DNA of 64,000 nt from an uncultured Prevotellaceae bacterium (GCA_947170495.1 CAMVUB010000001.1:53375-117374); one strand, 5' to 3'; numbered from the stretch's first letter, positions 17,868 through 27,345 are shown. The notes: generated by a model from the letters alone, not told the origin. Made by a program: numbers and translations.

Positions 17868-18833
17868 ATGAATCATCCATCATCTTCAGTGGTATCTACT
17901 CCCCTCCCCACGAGTGAGGGACAGGGGGGTGGGTCTTCTGCATTGTTTCGTCGCTACACCCAGTACCTGCGCCTCGAGCGTGGCTTCTCTGACAACACCC
18001 TTGATGCCTACCTCAAGGACCTGCAGAAGCTCCTCGACTACTACGCTGCCGAGGGCATCGACTTTCGCAGCGTCACGCTGGAGCAGCTGCAGACCTTCGT
18101 GGCCACGCTGATGGACGTCGGCATCTCGCCCCGCAGCGTCTCCCGCATCCTCTCGGGCGTGCACGCGTTCTACAGATTCCTTGTCTTGGAGAAGGAGCTG
18201 GAGGCCGACCCCACAGAGCTACTCGACTCACCCTCGCGCGGCCATCATCTTCCCGATGTGCTCAGCGTGCAGGAGATCGACCTGCTCATCAGCAGCATTG
18301 ACATGACCAAGGCCGAGGGACAGCGCGACCGTGCCATTTTGGAGACGCTCTACAGCTGCGGACTGCGCGTCAGCGAGCTGTGCCATCTGAAGATGAGCGA
18401 CCTGTTCCTGCCTGAAGGCTTCATCCGCGTCCATGGCAAGGGCAAAAAGGAGCGGCTGGTGCCCATCTCGCCGAAGGCCATACAGGAGCTGGAGCTCTGG
18501 TTCACCGACCGCGAGGGCGTGCACATCCGCCCGGGCTGCGAGGATGATGTCTTCCTCAGCTTCCGACGCGGCACTCCCCTCTCCCGCATCACCGTGTTCC
18601 ATATCGTGAAAGAGCTGTGTAAGACGGCTGGCATCCGTGCCACCGTCAGCCCCCATACCTTCCGCCACAGCTTTGCCACACACCTGCTGGAGGGAGGCGC
18701 CAACCTGCGTGCCATACAGGAGATGTTGGGTCATGAGGACATCGGCACCACCGAGATTTACCTCAATATCGACCGCCACCATCTGCGCGAGGAGATACTC
18801 CAACACCATCCGCGCAATATGAAAGTGTGTTAA
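17868..18833 (+). CDS. xerD: tyrosine recombinase XerD-like
   Basis: 321 residues. A SAM-like N-terminal core-binding domain (about 26-115: LRLERGFSDNTLDAYLKDL) and the catalytic domain with all active residues: Arg in CGLRVSEL, Lys in HGKGKKERLVP, His-x-x-Arg in SPHTFRHSFATH, His in LGHEDI, Tyr in TTEIYLNI. It should resolve chromosome dimers at dif with XerC. The first 25 residues (including TPLPTSEGQGGGS) come from a dispersed palindromic element that carries the region of the start codon, so the ancestral start is lost or masked; TTG at about 17943 is an alternative. Confidence 0.9.
   Translation: MNHPSSSVVSTPLPTSEGQGGGSSALFRRYTQYLRLERGFSDNTLDAYLKDLQKLLDYYAAEGIDFRSVTLEQLQTFVATLMDVGISPRSVSRILSGVHAFYRFLVLEKELEADPTELLDSPSRGHHLPDVLSVQEIDLLISSIDMTKAEGQRDRAILETLYSCGLRVSELCHLKMSDLFLPEGFIRVHGKGKKERLVPISPKAIQELELWFTDREGVHIRPGCEDDVFLSFRRGTPLSRITVFHIVKELCKTAGIRATVSPHTFRHSFATHLLEGGANLRAIQEMLGHEDIGTTEIYLNIDRHHLREEILQHHPRNMKVC
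17889..17937. repeat. G/C-rich palindromic element forming the xerD N-terminus
   Basis: ACTCCCCTCCCCACGAG, then GTGAGGGACAGGGGGGTGGG. In-frame in xerD; inverted partner at 17811-17859. Confidence 0.8.
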
Positions 18834-18861
18834 TTTATTTGGTCATGCCCACACTTTGCGT

Positions 18862-18869
18862 TACCTTTG
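18862..18869 (+). promoter_or_regulatory. -7 box for the TPR lipoprotein operon
   Basis: TACCTTTG 41 bases before the chosen ATG at 18911. It supports rejection of the longer upstream frame. Confidence 0.6.
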
Positions 18870-18910
18870 TGCCCAGAAAACACAGAAGATACAATAAACC
18901 TATTATCAAA

Positions 18911-20605
18911 ATGCGTAAGATTACGATTCTTTCCATGGCTGCTGCCGGTGCCCTTGTGCTCACCGCATGCAGCAAACTCGGTGCCTTGAGCTCCGACAAT
19001 GTCACTGTGACTCCCACTCCCCTGGAGGCTGTTGGCGGCGAGGTGCCTGCCACCATCAATGCCACCTTCCCCCAGAAGTATATGCAGAAGAAGGCTGTCA
19101 TCACCGTCACGCCCGTCCTCAAGTATGAGGGTGGCGAGGCTACCGCAGCCAGCTCCACATTCCAGGGCGAGAAGGTACAGGGCAACGGTACCACCGTGCT
19201 CTACAAGACCGGCGGCAACTACACCATGCGCGCCACCTTCCCCTATCAGGAGGCGATGCTGCAGAGCGACCTCTACCTGCGCTTCGATGCCAAGCTTGGC
19301 AAGAAAGCCGTCAACCTGCCCGATTTGAAGGTGGGCTATGGCGTTGTCGCAACCAGCGAGCTCTTCCGCCACACCATCGGCAGCGCCAACCCCGCTCTCG
19401 CACCTGATGCTTACCAGCGCATTATCAGCCAGAAGCAGGAGGCACAGATCAAATACCTCGTTAATCAGGCCAATATCCGCGCCAGCGAGCTGAAGACCAC
19501 CAGCATTCAGGACTTTGCCAAGATTCTCAAGGAAATCAACGACAATCAGGAGACCTTGAAGCTGCAGAATATCGAGGTCAGCGCCTACGCTTCGCCCGAG
19601 GGCCGCTACGACTTCAACGAGAAACTCGCCGAGAAGCGTCAGGACACTTCCGCCAAGTACATCGACGACCAGCTGAAGCAGAACCGTATGCAAGCCTATG
19701 TGGACACCAAGTTCACGGCTGAGGACTGGGACGGCTTCCAGCAGCTCGTCAGCACCAGCACCATACAGGACAAAGAGGTCATCCTGCGCGTCCTCTCCAT
19801 GTATCAGGATCCTGCCGAGCGCGAGCAGCAGATTCGCAACATGAGCGTTGTCTATGACGAGATTGCCAAGGGCATCCTCCCCGAGCTCCGTCGCGCACGC
19901 CTCATTGCCAACTATGATGTCATCGGCCGCAGCGATGCACAGATCGTGGATCAGTTCACAGCCGATGCCGGTGAGCTCAGCATCGAGGAGCTGCTGTATG
20001 GTGCGAACCTCCAGAGTGACAACCAGCAGAAGCAGCAGTGGTATGAGAAGGCTGCACAGCTCTATAGCAACGACGCCCGTGCCTTCAACAACCTCGCCAA
20101 CCTGGCTTACCAGCGTGGTGACCTCGCCACAGCCGCCAGCTATGTACAGAAGGCCAAGAGCCTCAACCCCAGCAGCCCCGAGGTGGCTACCAACGAGGCC
20201 CTGCTGGCACTCGCCAACGGCAATGTGGAAGGTGCTGAGGCTGCGCTGGCCAAAGGCAACGGTGCCAACGCCTACAGCGAGGTTCTTGGCAACTTGAACA
20301 TCGCCAAGGGTAACTACGCTGCCGCTGCCGCCAACCTCTCCGGTGTCAACACCAACAGCGCCGCTTTGGCACAGATTCTGAATCGAGACTATGCTGCTGC
20401 CACACGCACGCTCAACAATATACAGAATGCTGATGCATACACCAGCTACCTCAAGGCCGTCCTCGGTGCCCGTCAGGGTGATGCCAGCGCCGTGACCAGC
20501 AGTCTCCGCAGTGCCATCCTTCAAGACCCCAGCCTCGCCACACGTGCGGCCAAGGACTTGGAGTTTGCCCAGTATGCAAGTCAGATAGCAAGCATCATTC
20601 AGTAA
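18911..20605 (+). CDS. lipoprotein with OmpA-like core and TPR repeats
   Basis: 564 residues. Lipobox LTAC after MRKITILSMAAAGALV, so it is lipid-anchored. Residues about 30-150 are beta-rich. An OmpA-like region follows with IEVSAYASPEGRYDFNEKLA, which in the family contacts peptidoglycan. Residues about 355-560 form TPR helices (AFNNLANLAYQRGDLATAASY). Probably an envelope scaffold or stress lipoprotein; no enzyme motif is present. First gene of a three-gene run (thioredoxin-fold lipoprotein 4 bases downstream, then DUF4294). Confidence 0.8.
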   Translation: MRKITILSMAAAGALVLTACSKLGALSSDNVTVTPTPLEAVGGEVPATINATFPQKYMQKKAVITVTPVLKYEGGEATAASSTFQGEKVQGNGTTVLYKTGGNYTMRATFPYQEAMLQSDLYLRFDAKLGKKAVNLPDLKVGYGVVATSELFRHTIGSANPALAPDAYQRIISQKQEAQIKYLVNQANIRASELKTTSIQDFAKILKEINDNQETLKLQNIEVSAYASPEGRYDFNEKLAEKRQDTSAKYIDDQLKQNRMQAYVDTKFTAEDWDGFQQLVSTSTIQDKEVILRVLSMYQDPAEREQQIRNMSVVYDEIAKGILPELRRARLIANYDVIGRSDAQIVDQFTADAGELSIEELLYGANLQSDNQQKQQWYEKAAQLYSNDARAFNNLANLAYQRGDLATAASYVQKAKSLNPSSPEVATNEALLALANGNVEGAEAALAKGNGANAYSEVLGNLNIAKGNYAAAAANLSGVNTNSAALAQILNRDYAAATRTLNNIQNADAYTSYLKAVLGARQGDASAVTSSLRSAILQDPSLATRAAKDLEFAQYASQIASIIQ

Positions 20606-20609
20606 GCCT

Positions 20610-21557
20610 TTGCAAACAAGAAATCTTTATATCATTCTCCTTGTTGTCGCGACAGCCCTCGTTGGTTGCCGCGACAACACACATTTTCGGCTGCGTGGCT
20701 CCTTCAAGCACCTGCGGCAGTCGGAGTTCTATATCTACAGCACCGATGGCGGTCTTGACCGAATCGACACATTGCATGTGGAAGAGGGTGACTTCGACTG
20801 GTCGGTACCCCTGGAGCATGAGGCCACTTTCTTCGTTATCTACCCCAACTTGAGCGAGCAGATCGTTTTCGCTGCGCCAGGTGAGGTGGTGAAGATGAAA
20901 GGCGATGCCGAGCAGTTGCGTGCCACACGCGTCGAGGGCAGTCGCGACAATGATGACCTTACGCGCTTCCGTTTGGATCATGCCGACGATACGCCCGAGG
21001 CGCTCATGGCGGCCATGAAGGCTTACATCGCAGACAACCCCGACAGCCGCGTCAGCAGCTATCTGCAACGACAGATAACACTGCAGCGCACGACACGCCC
21101 TACGCGCCTCAGTCGCCAGCAACAGCTGCCCGATGTCATCCTTCCGCCTGATGGATTGGGTAAAAACGACACCCTGCGCATCACCGCCGGCCGCCCGCAC
21201 CTCTTCATCTTCTGGGCCAATTGGAAGCGCGATAGCCAGGATGCCTTCTTCTATGTTCGTAAGGTTCTGCGAAGTTCGGCAGACAACGCAGACTCACTGC
21301 GCCTTCAGGCTGTCAGTATCAGTCTCGACGCCGACCCGGAAAAGTATGCATTCACCTGCCGCTACGATTCCATCACGTGGCCTACGCGCTGTTATCGTCA
21401 GCTGTGGAACACACCCATCGTAAAACAGTTTGGCATCACAGACATACCCTTCTACATCCTCACCGATCACCAGTTGGTCATACAGGCTCTCGGCAGTGAC
21501 TGGCAGCGCGACCTTCAGCCCGCCATAGATAAATTGACAGCTGGAAAGGGGAGTTAA
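20610..21557 (+). CDS. lipoprotein with DUF4369-like and thioredoxin-fold domains, no CXXC
   Basis: 315 residues from a TTG start only four bases after the previous stop; no ATG is available nearby. Lipobox VGC. The N-terminal half (about 25-115) resembles the DUF4369 beta domain of Bacteroidota TlpA-like proteins; the second half is a thioredoxin fold (HLFIFWANWKRDSQDAFF ... ITDIPFYILTD with the cis-Pro). The usual WCxxC is WANWKRDS, so both active cysteines are missing and disulfide exchange is unlikely. It may be a structural or binding member of the family. Confidence 0.72.
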   Translation: MQTRNLYIILLVVATALVGCRDNTHFRLRGSFKHLRQSEFYIYSTDGGLDRIDTLHVEEGDFDWSVPLEHEATFFVIYPNLSEQIVFAAPGEVVKMKGDAEQLRATRVEGSRDNDDLTRFRLDHADDTPEALMAAMKAYIADNPDSRVSSYLQRQITLQRTTRPTRLSRQQQLPDVILPPDGLGKNDTLRITAGRPHLFIFWANWKRDSQDAFFYVRKVLRSSADNADSLRLQAVSISLDADPEKYAFTCRYDSITWPTRCYRQLWNTPIVKQFGITDIPFYILTDHQLVIQALGSDWQRDLQPAIDKLTAGKGS

Positions 21558-21582
21558 ATAGGAAGTAACAAAGGGAGTTAAA

Positions 21583-22245
21583 ATGGAAGTTAAAGGGAGT
21601 CGCCTCACAACGGCACTGTTCCTACTCTTCTTGGTCCTGCCACTCAGTGCCCAAGAAGAGTTTTCCGAGGACGAATTATTGCCTCGGGACCCCATTGACA
21701 TGCCATCCCTCGTCAACCTGCAGTTCTACCGTTACAAGAATCCCTACTACGACCCCATCCACGGTGACACCATCTGGACTTACCTGATGCCGGAGCTCCC
21801 CGTGTATAAGCCTCTTGTCTTCAAGAATAAGCGCGAGCGTCAGAAGTTCGACCGCCTGGTCTATAACGTCAAACGTGTGCTCCCCCTGGCCAAGAAAGTT
21901 AATCTCATGCTTTGTGAGACCTACGAAGTGTTGGAGACACTACCCACCAAGGAAGCCAAGGAAGAGCACATCAAGACCATTGAGCGCGAGATCAAGAAGA
22001 CTTATACGCCTGAGATGAAGAAGCTCACCTTCACGCAGGGAAAGCTTCTCATCAAATTAATCGATCGCGAATGCAACCAGTCCAGCTTTGAGATTGTCAA
22101 AGCCTTCCTCGGTCCTGCTCGCGCCACCTTCTACCAGATTTTTGCATGGACCTTTAAGGCCAGCCTCAAAAAGGAATACGACCCTAAAGGCGAGGATGCC
22201 ATGATTGAACGCATCGTCCGCCAAATCGAAGCCGGCCAGCTCTAA
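21583..22245 (+). CDS. DUF4294 family protein
   Basis: 220 residues with a signal peptide (TTALFLLFLVLPLSAQ). It has the DUF4294 signature: YNVKRVLPLAKKVNLMLCETY, and SSFEIVKAFLGPARATFYQIFAWTF near the end. The family is found only in Bacteroidota, exported, and of unknown function. Third gene of the run that begins with the TPR lipoprotein. Its stop overlaps the stop of the convergent GH3 gene by four bases, so no room for a separate terminator exists. Confidence 0.85.
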   Translation: MEVKGSRLTTALFLLFLVLPLSAQEEFSEDELLPRDPIDMPSLVNLQFYRYKNPYYDPIHGDTIWTYLMPELPVYKPLVFKNKRERQKFDRLVYNVKRVLPLAKKVNLMLCETYEVLETLPTKEAKEEHIKTIEREIKKTYTPEMKKLTFTQGKLLIKLIDRECNQSSFEIVKAFLGPARATFYQIFAWTFKASLKKEYDPKGEDAMIERIVRQIEAGQL

Positions 22246-24944
22246 CGTTTGATGATGCGTGTTGTGCCGTTGCTCTGACGAACGATATTGAGGCCTCGCT
22301 GCGGTGTGGAAAGGCGGCGGCCGGAAAGGTCAATGAATTGAAGATTGGTGATGGAGGATTGATGATTCGTGATGGATGGCGAGTCGACCATCTTTGGGGC
22401 GGTGATGGCATCCACGAGGGGATCGCTGTCGGACTGATAGACGTGGATGGTGCGGTGGACAGTTGGGAAGTCCGAGTCGGAGAGCAAGAGCTGCGGGGTG
22501 ACATAGATATCGTAGTCGCCAGCCGCCTCGGGTGTCCAACTGCCGAGGGTACAGAAGAGGAGGGTGCCTTGGCCGGGGGCGAGAGGAGCGGCCACAGTCC
22601 CATTGTCAATCAAAGAAGGTTGGGAGAAGCTGACGCCGAGGGCGGCTTGTGCATTCTCCTCGACACCGGCCACTAACGCCCATTGGTCAACGGCGGCTGT
22701 GCCTTGATTCTTGACATAGGCATAGATGGTGACTTCATCGCCCACACGTGGGAAACGGGGATTGGTGAAGAGCTCGGTGACGCGCAAGTCGGGGGCCTGC
22801 TGGAAGAGGCGCAGGTCGAAGGTCGTATATAGCGGAAGGTCGGCGGACGAACCACCGACACTGAGCATGACGGTGGTGGCTGGCACCTCGTAGGTTTCGC
22901 TTTCGAGGTTCCACTCATAGAAGTCTTCGGGGGTGAGGCGGAAGTGCACGCGGCGCGTCTGGCCGGCAGGAATCATCACACGCTCGAAGCCTCGCAGCTG
23001 GCGCAGCGGCTGCCAGTCGGCAGGGCTAAGCGGCCCCACATAGAGCTGTGCCACTTCCTCGCCGTCGCGTTCGCCGGTGTTGGTGATGTCCACGCTGACG
23101 GTGATGGCGAGGTCAGCATGGGATTCGTCTTCGTCGGCATGGCGCTCCACGGAGATGAAAGGGCCGTAATGGAATGTGGTGTAGCTGAGACCATAGCCGA
23201 AGGGGAACTGCGGCGTGAGGCCACGGCGCTGGAACCAGCGGTAGCCGCCGCCCCAGTCGTCGGTGAAGTAGGTGTCGTTCCATTCGGGTAGCTGCTCGTC
23301 GCTGACGGGCATGGTCATGGGCAGACGCCCTGCGGGGTTAACGGTGCCGAAGAGGACGTCGGCAATGCCATTACCGGCCTCTTGGCCGCTGTAGAAGGAA
23401 TAGACGAGTGCTGGGATGTTGGTGATGCAATCAGCCAGCGACACGATGCCACCGCTTTGCAGCACCACGACGAGGTGGGGGTTGGCGGCATGGAGGCGGC
23501 GGATGAGCTGTTGCTGGATGGCGGGCAGGGCGGTGGTGGTGCGGTCCTGCACCTGCACGCCGATGATGCTCTCGCCCTCCAGCGTCTTGTCGAGACCTCC
23601 GGCGAAGATGACGATGTCGGCAGCACGGGCAGCAGCCTCGGCAGCGGCGAAGCCCGAGGTGTCGTCGCCGTTGATGGCGCAGCCCTGCACATAGGTGGCT
23701 TCGGGCACTACGGCGCGGATGCCGGCGAGGAGGCTGACGGCGTAGGCGGGTTGTGTCTCGCTGCTGCCGAAGCAGTTGAGGTTCTCGGCAGCGGCATTGG
23801 GACCGATGACGGCGATGGAGAGAGCGTCGGACGAACCGCCGCTAACGGGGCGTAAGGGCAGGAGGTTGCCTTCGTTGCGCAGGAGGACAACGGCCTTGGC
23901 TGTAGCCTCTCGGCAGAGGGCACGGTGCTTGGTGTTATCTACCAAGCCTGCGGAGTCGGCACAGGCGGGTTGCCAGCCCATGAGGCCCATGGCGTATTTG
24001 GTGAGAAGGACGCGGGCGACGGCGGTGTCGAGGTTCAACTCGGTAATCGTGCCAGCCTCCAAGGCCTTGGGGAGTTGCTGTTTGTAGTGGGTGGAGCCCA
24101 TGCAGACGTCGGTGCCCCCCACGAGCGAGGCGGGCCCGTCCTTGACGCCACCCCAGTCGGAGATGACGGTGAAGGGGAAGCCCCAGCGATGGCGCAGGAT
24201 GTCGGTGAGCAGATGGCGGTTGGCGGCGGCCTGCACGCCGTTGACGAGGTTGTAGCTGGACATCAGGCTCAGGGGCACGCCCTCCTGCAAAGCGGTGCGG
24301 AAGTTGGTGCCGAAGAAGCCCATGAGGTCACGCTCGGCGATGATCTCGTTGCAGGTCTTTCGGTAGGCTTGTTTGCCCTCAATCTCGAAGTGCTTGAGGC
24401 ACGCCATGACGGGCATCGATTGGATGCCGCGCACGATGTACTTGCCAATCTGTCCGCTCATGTAAGGGTCCTCGCCCGCACTCTCAGCGGTGCGTCCGCC
24501 ACGCGGGTCGAGGCAGAGGTCGATGCAGGGTGCGAGGGCCACGTGCTGACCGGCAGCCCAGAACTCCTCGCCCATGGCATGACCGAGGCGCAGCAGCAGC
24601 TGGCGGTCCCAGAGGGCTGCCATGGCGATGCCGGTGGGGAAGGAAGTGTAGCCCTGGCGGTGTACGCCATGCGGGCCGTCGGACATCAGCCAGCCGGGGA
24701 TGCCCAGCTCCTCATCGTCGGCCATCGCAAAGAGCGTCTTGCCCGTGAGCTGCGCCACCTTCTGCTCAGGGGACATCAGAGAAAGAATGGAGGGGACAGA
24801 CTCAACAGGGCCACCAACAGCGACCCCACTCCCCTGCCCCTCCCGAGGGAGGGGAGTAGTTACCTGTGCATCCAGGGGAGTAGTTACCTGAAAAACGAAG
24901 AAGATAGTAACGAGGAATAGCTTATCAAATGTTTTATTGTTCAT
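22242..24944 (-). CDS. secreted glycoside hydrolase family 3 enzyme
   Basis: 900 residues. Signal peptide (KLFLVTIFFVFQVTTPLDA), then a GH3 N-terminal TIM barrel with GWLMSDGPHGVHR, CLKHFEIEGKQ, and the nucleophile Asp263 in VISDWGGV. The alpha/beta sandwich domain (about 340-560), a fibronectin-III-like GH3 C-terminal domain (ITNTGERDGEEVAQLYV, about 620-700) and a CARDB-like beta domain (about 725-850) follow. The tail is FIDLSGRRL...G...IIKR, with a heptamer-coded insert (SITNHQSSITN) before it. In the family it removes beta-linked glucose or xylose from oligosaccharides. Residues 26-45 come from a G/C-rich element just after the signal peptide. Confidence 0.9.
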   Translation of the reverse strand: MNNKTFDKLFLVTIFFVFQVTTPLDAQVTTPLPREGQGSGVAVGGPVESVPSILSLMSPEQKVAQLTGKTLFAMADDEELGIPGWLMSDGPHGVHRQGYTSFPTGIAMAALWDRQLLLRLGHAMGEEFWAAGQHVALAPCIDLCLDPRGGRTAESAGEDPYMSGQIGKYIVRGIQSMPVMACLKHFEIEGKQAYRKTCNEIIAERDLMGFFGTNFRTALQEGVPLSLMSSYNLVNGVQAAANRHLLTDILRHRWGFPFTVISDWGGVKDGPASLVGGTDVCMGSTHYKQQLPKALEAGTITELNLDTAVARVLLTKYAMGLMGWQPACADSAGLVDNTKHRALCREATAKAVVLLRNEGNLLPLRPVSGGSSDALSIAVIGPNAAAENLNCFGSSETQPAYAVSLLAGIRAVVPEATYVQGCAINGDDTSGFAAAEAAARAADIVIFAGGLDKTLEGESIIGVQVQDRTTTALPAIQQQLIRRLHAANPHLVVVLQSGGIVSLADCITNIPALVYSFYSGQEAGNGIADVLFGTVNPAGRLPMTMPVSDEQLPEWNDTYFTDDWGGGYRWFQRRGLTPQFPFGYGLSYTTFHYGPFISVERHADEDESHADLAITVSVDITNTGERDGEEVAQLYVGPLSPADWQPLRQLRGFERVMIPAGQTRRVHFRLTPEDFYEWNLESETYEVPATTVMLSVGGSSADLPLYTTFDLRLFQQAPDLRVTELFTNPRFPRVGDEVTIYAYVKNQGTAAVDQWALVAGVEENAQAALGVSFSQPSLIDNGTVAAPLAPGQGTLLFCTLGSWTPEAAGDYDIYVTPQLLLSDSDFPTVHRTIHVYQSDSDPLVDAITAPKMVDSPSITNHQSSITNLQFIDLSGRRLSTPQRGLNIVRQSNGTTRIIKR
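24820..24892. repeat. G/C-rich palindromic element in the GH3 N-terminus
   Basis: CCCCACTCCCCTGCCCC, then CTCCCGAGGGAGGGGAG and TAGTTACCTG. The last part (GGGGAGTAGTTACCTG) is partly repeated 24 bases on, so the peptide TTPL appears twice. Confidence 0.75.
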
Positions 24945-24985
24945 TGGAATGCATGTTCTGTGTTAATGTTGATTTCTCTTCTTGG

Positions 24986-25036
24986 TTGGTAATTACTCCC
25001 CTCCCTACAAGGGAGGGGCAGGGGGGAGGGTCTTCC
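24986..25036. repeat. G/C-rich palindromic element between tyrS and the GH3 gene
   Basis: GGTAATTACTCCCCTCCCT, then ACAAGGGAGGGGCAGG and GGGGAGGGTCTTCC. Best-conserved copy, abutting the tyrS stop. Confidence 0.85.
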
Positions 25037-25037
25037 T

Positions 25038-26339
25038 CTACTCTGCTATCAGCAGATAGTAGTTCTTCTTGCCCTTCTGCACGAGCAGGTAGCGGCCGTC
25101 GATGAGGTCGGCGGTGGTGACGGGCTGGTCGAACTGCGCGAGCTTCTCCTTGTTGAGGCTTACGCCGCCGCCCTGCACCATCTTGCGCATCTCGCCCTTG
25201 CTGGGGAAGCACTGCGTCTCCACGGCCGTGAGATCCACGGCCTTGATGCCCTCGCCTTCGAGTAGGCTACGGCTGATGGTGAAGTGGGGCACGCCGCTGA
25301 AGACGTCGAGCAGCGTCTGCTCGTCGAGCTTCACGAGGCTCTCCTTCGTGGCCTTGCCGAAGAGGATGTTGGAGGCTTCCAGCGCCAGCTCATACTCCTC
25401 GCGGCCGTGCACGAGAACGGTGACCTCCTCGGCCAGGCGCTTCTGCAGCACGCGGCGACCCGGGTCCTGGCGGTGCTCAGCGATGAGGGCGTCGATGGTC
25501 TCTTTGTCCAGCGATGTGAAAATCTTGATGTAGCGCTCGGCCTCCTCGTCGCCCACGTTGAGCCAGAACTGATAGAACACGTAGGGGCTGGTGCGGTTGC
25601 GGTCGAGCCAGATGTTGCCCTGCTCCGTCTTGCCGAACTTCTTGCCGTCGGCCTTGGTGATGAGGGGGCAGGTGAGGGCGTAGGCCTCGTTCTCGGCGCC
25701 CAGCTTGCGGCGGATGAGCTCCGTGCCGGTGGTGATGTTACCCCACTGGTCGCTGCCGCCCATCTGCAGCTTGCAGCCCTTGGTCTCGTAGAGGTGCAGG
25801 AAGTCGTAGCCCTGCAGCAGCTGATAGGTGAACTCGGTGAACGACATGCCCTCCTGGAACTCGCCGTTGAGGCGGCGCTTGACGCTGTCCTTGGCCATCA
25901 TGTAGTTCACGGTGATGCACTTGCCGATGTCGCGTGCGAAGTTGAGGAAGGTGAAGTCCTTCATCCAGTCGTAGTTGTTGACGAGCTCGGCGGCATTGGG
26001 CGCATCGCTGTCGAAGTCGAGGAAGCGCGACAGCTGCTCGCGGATGCAGGCCACGTTGTGGCGCAGCGTGGCCTCGTCCAGCAGGTTGCGCTCCTGGCTC
26101 TTGCCGCTGGGGTCGCCAATCATGCCGGTGGCGCCGCCCAAGAGGGCGATGGGCTTGTGGCCGCAACGCTGCAGATGGCGCAGCATCATGACGCCACAGA
26201 GGTGACCGATATGGAGGCTGTCGGCAGTGGGGTCGATGCCCACGTAGGCCGTCACTTGTTCTTTCTCAAGGAGTTCTTCGGTGCCCGGCATCATCTGGTG
26301 GATCATGCCGCGCCATGTAAGTTCTTGTACGAAATTCAT
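25038..26339 (-). CDS. tyrS: tyrosyl-tRNA synthetase
   Basis: 433 residues, normal for the bacterial TyrRS. Class I motifs: [14 protein letters not shown] (HIGH) and [11 protein letters not shown] (KMSKS equivalent, KFGKT); the tyrosine pocket is in [13 protein letters not shown] and [10 protein letters not shown]. The C-terminal S4-like RNA-binding domain (about 360-433: [11 protein letters not shown]) binds the tRNA. Cytoplasmic, essential. A -7 box lies 55 bases upstream and the GH3 gene about 93 bases downstream on the same strand. Confidence 0.97.
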   Translation of the reverse strand: MNFVQELTWRGMIHQMMPGTEELLEKEQVTAYVGIDPTADSLHIGHLCGVMMLRHLQRCGHKPIALLGGATGMIGDPSGKSQERNLLDEATLRHNVACIREQLSRFLDFDSDAPNAAELVNNYDWMKDFTFLNFARDIGKCITVNYMMAKDSVKRRLNGEFQEGMSFTEFTYQLLQGYDFLHLYETKGCKLQMGGSDQWGNITTGTELIRRKLGAENEAYALTCPLITKADGKKFGKTEQGNIWLDRNRTSPYVFYQFWLNVGDEEAERYIKIFTSLDKETIDALIAEHRQDPGRRVLQKRLAEEVTVLVHGREEYELALEASNILFGKATKESLVKLDEQTLLDVFSGVPHFTISRSLLEGEGIKAVDLTAVETQCFPSKGEMRKMVQGGGVSLNKEKLAQFDQPVTTADLIDGRYLLVQKGKKNYYLLIAE

Positions 26340-26394
26340 CTTTATAATTTACAATTGGACAATTAACAATTTGACGCTTTACGATTTGCGGGGG

Positions 26395-26402
26395 CAAAAT
26401 TA
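26395..26402 (-). promoter_or_regulatory. -7 box for tyrS
   Basis: TAATTTTG on the minus strand, 55 bases before the tyrS ATG. Confidence 0.5.
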
Positions 26403-26472
26403 CAAAGAAAAGTGGTAATTCCTTGGCCATTCCGTAAAAACTTTGTTACTTTGTCCCAAAATTATTAGAAAA

Positions 26473-27345
26473 GTGGTGACGATAATTCTTGAGGGGGGGC
26501 TGGGAAACCGTATGCGAGCAGCGGCCTCAGCCTATGCGATGATGCGCCAGACGGGTGTCAGGTGTCGTGTGCTGTGGCTTCCGCAATGGGGTATGCATTG
26601 CCGCTTCGACAGCCTCTTCCTGCCTTATGCCAGTGAGGACGAGGCTTTTGAGTTGCGCGATGCCGACACGATGGAGGGCATCCTCTATGACCGCCCAACG
26701 CTACGCAATCTACACTTGCCGCGCCTGTTGCAGTGGGTTCGACATGGTGGTCGCAGGTTATCGTCGCCCCGCGTTTTGGAATTGAGCCGTCTAGATTTCG
26801 ACTTCGCGACTTGGTGTCAACAGGGTGATGCGTTGATATGTTCTTATCGTGATTTCTATGAATGGTCGCCTGAGGACTTGCGCCGTCTATTCCGTCCTAC
26901 GCCGCAGGTCACCCAGCTAATCAACGCCCGAACGGCTGATTTCGGAGCTTATACCATCGGCATGCACATCCGTCGTACAGACCATGAGCTGTCCATACAG
27001 GAGAGCCCGATAGAACTATTCATGGCTGCCATTGACAGCGAGCTGGTGCAGCACCCTGACATGAAGCTCTTCCTTGCAACGGATGATGAAGCCACCAAGG
27101 AGACGATGCGCTACCGTTATGGGCTTCGCGTCATCACCTCGCCCAACAAGGCTACCCGCGACAACACTGAAGGCATACAAGATGCGTTGGCTGAGATGTT
27201 TGCCCTCAGTCGCACTGCCAAGATATATGGTTCTGCCAACAGCACTTTTTCCCAGATTGCAGCCTGCTTGGGGGATATCTCCATTGACATTCTCACGCGG
27301 CATGGGCTGGGTGTGAGTAACCTGAAAGTGAAAAAGAGAGTGTGA
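26473..27345 (+). CDS. fucosyltransferase-like glycosyltransferase (GT11/GT23-type fold)
   Basis: About 290 residues. VTIILEGGLGNRMRAAASAYAMM at the N-terminus and GMHIRRTDHE (the H-x-R-R-x-D donor site of alpha-1,2/1,6-fucosyltransferases) in the middle, then KIYGSANSTFSQIAA near the end, the pattern of the GT-B fucosyltransferase superfamily. Likely adds a deoxyhexose or related sugar to a cell-surface polysaccharide. The start is unclear: GTG at 26473 or 26476; upstream codons overlap a TTACTTTG promoter-like box (26446-26453). A run of seven G lies at 26493-26499 just after the start and could slip. First of five surface-polysaccharide genes. Confidence 0.7.
   Translation: MVTIILEGGLGNRMRAAASAYAMMRQTGVRCRVLWLPQWGMHCRFDSLFLPYASEDEAFELRDADTMEGILYDRPTLRNLHLPRLLQWVRHGGRRLSSPRVLELSRLDFDFATWCQQGDALICSYRDFYEWSPEDLRRLFRPTPQVTQLINARTADFGAYTIGMHIRRTDHELSIQESPIELFMAAIDSELVQHPDMKLFLATDDEATKETMRYRYGLRVITSPNKATRDNTEGIQDALAEMFALSRTAKIYGSANSTFSQIAACLGDISIDILTRHGLGVSNLKVKKRV

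Noticed and set aside
17868..18833. Integrase of a mobile element
   Set aside because: Sequence and length are of the housekeeping XerD type and it follows secDF without attachment repeats.
18830..20524. 564-codon minus-strand open frame opposite the TPR lipoprotein
   Set aside because: Shadow frame caused by codon bias; also covers the promoter of the real gene.
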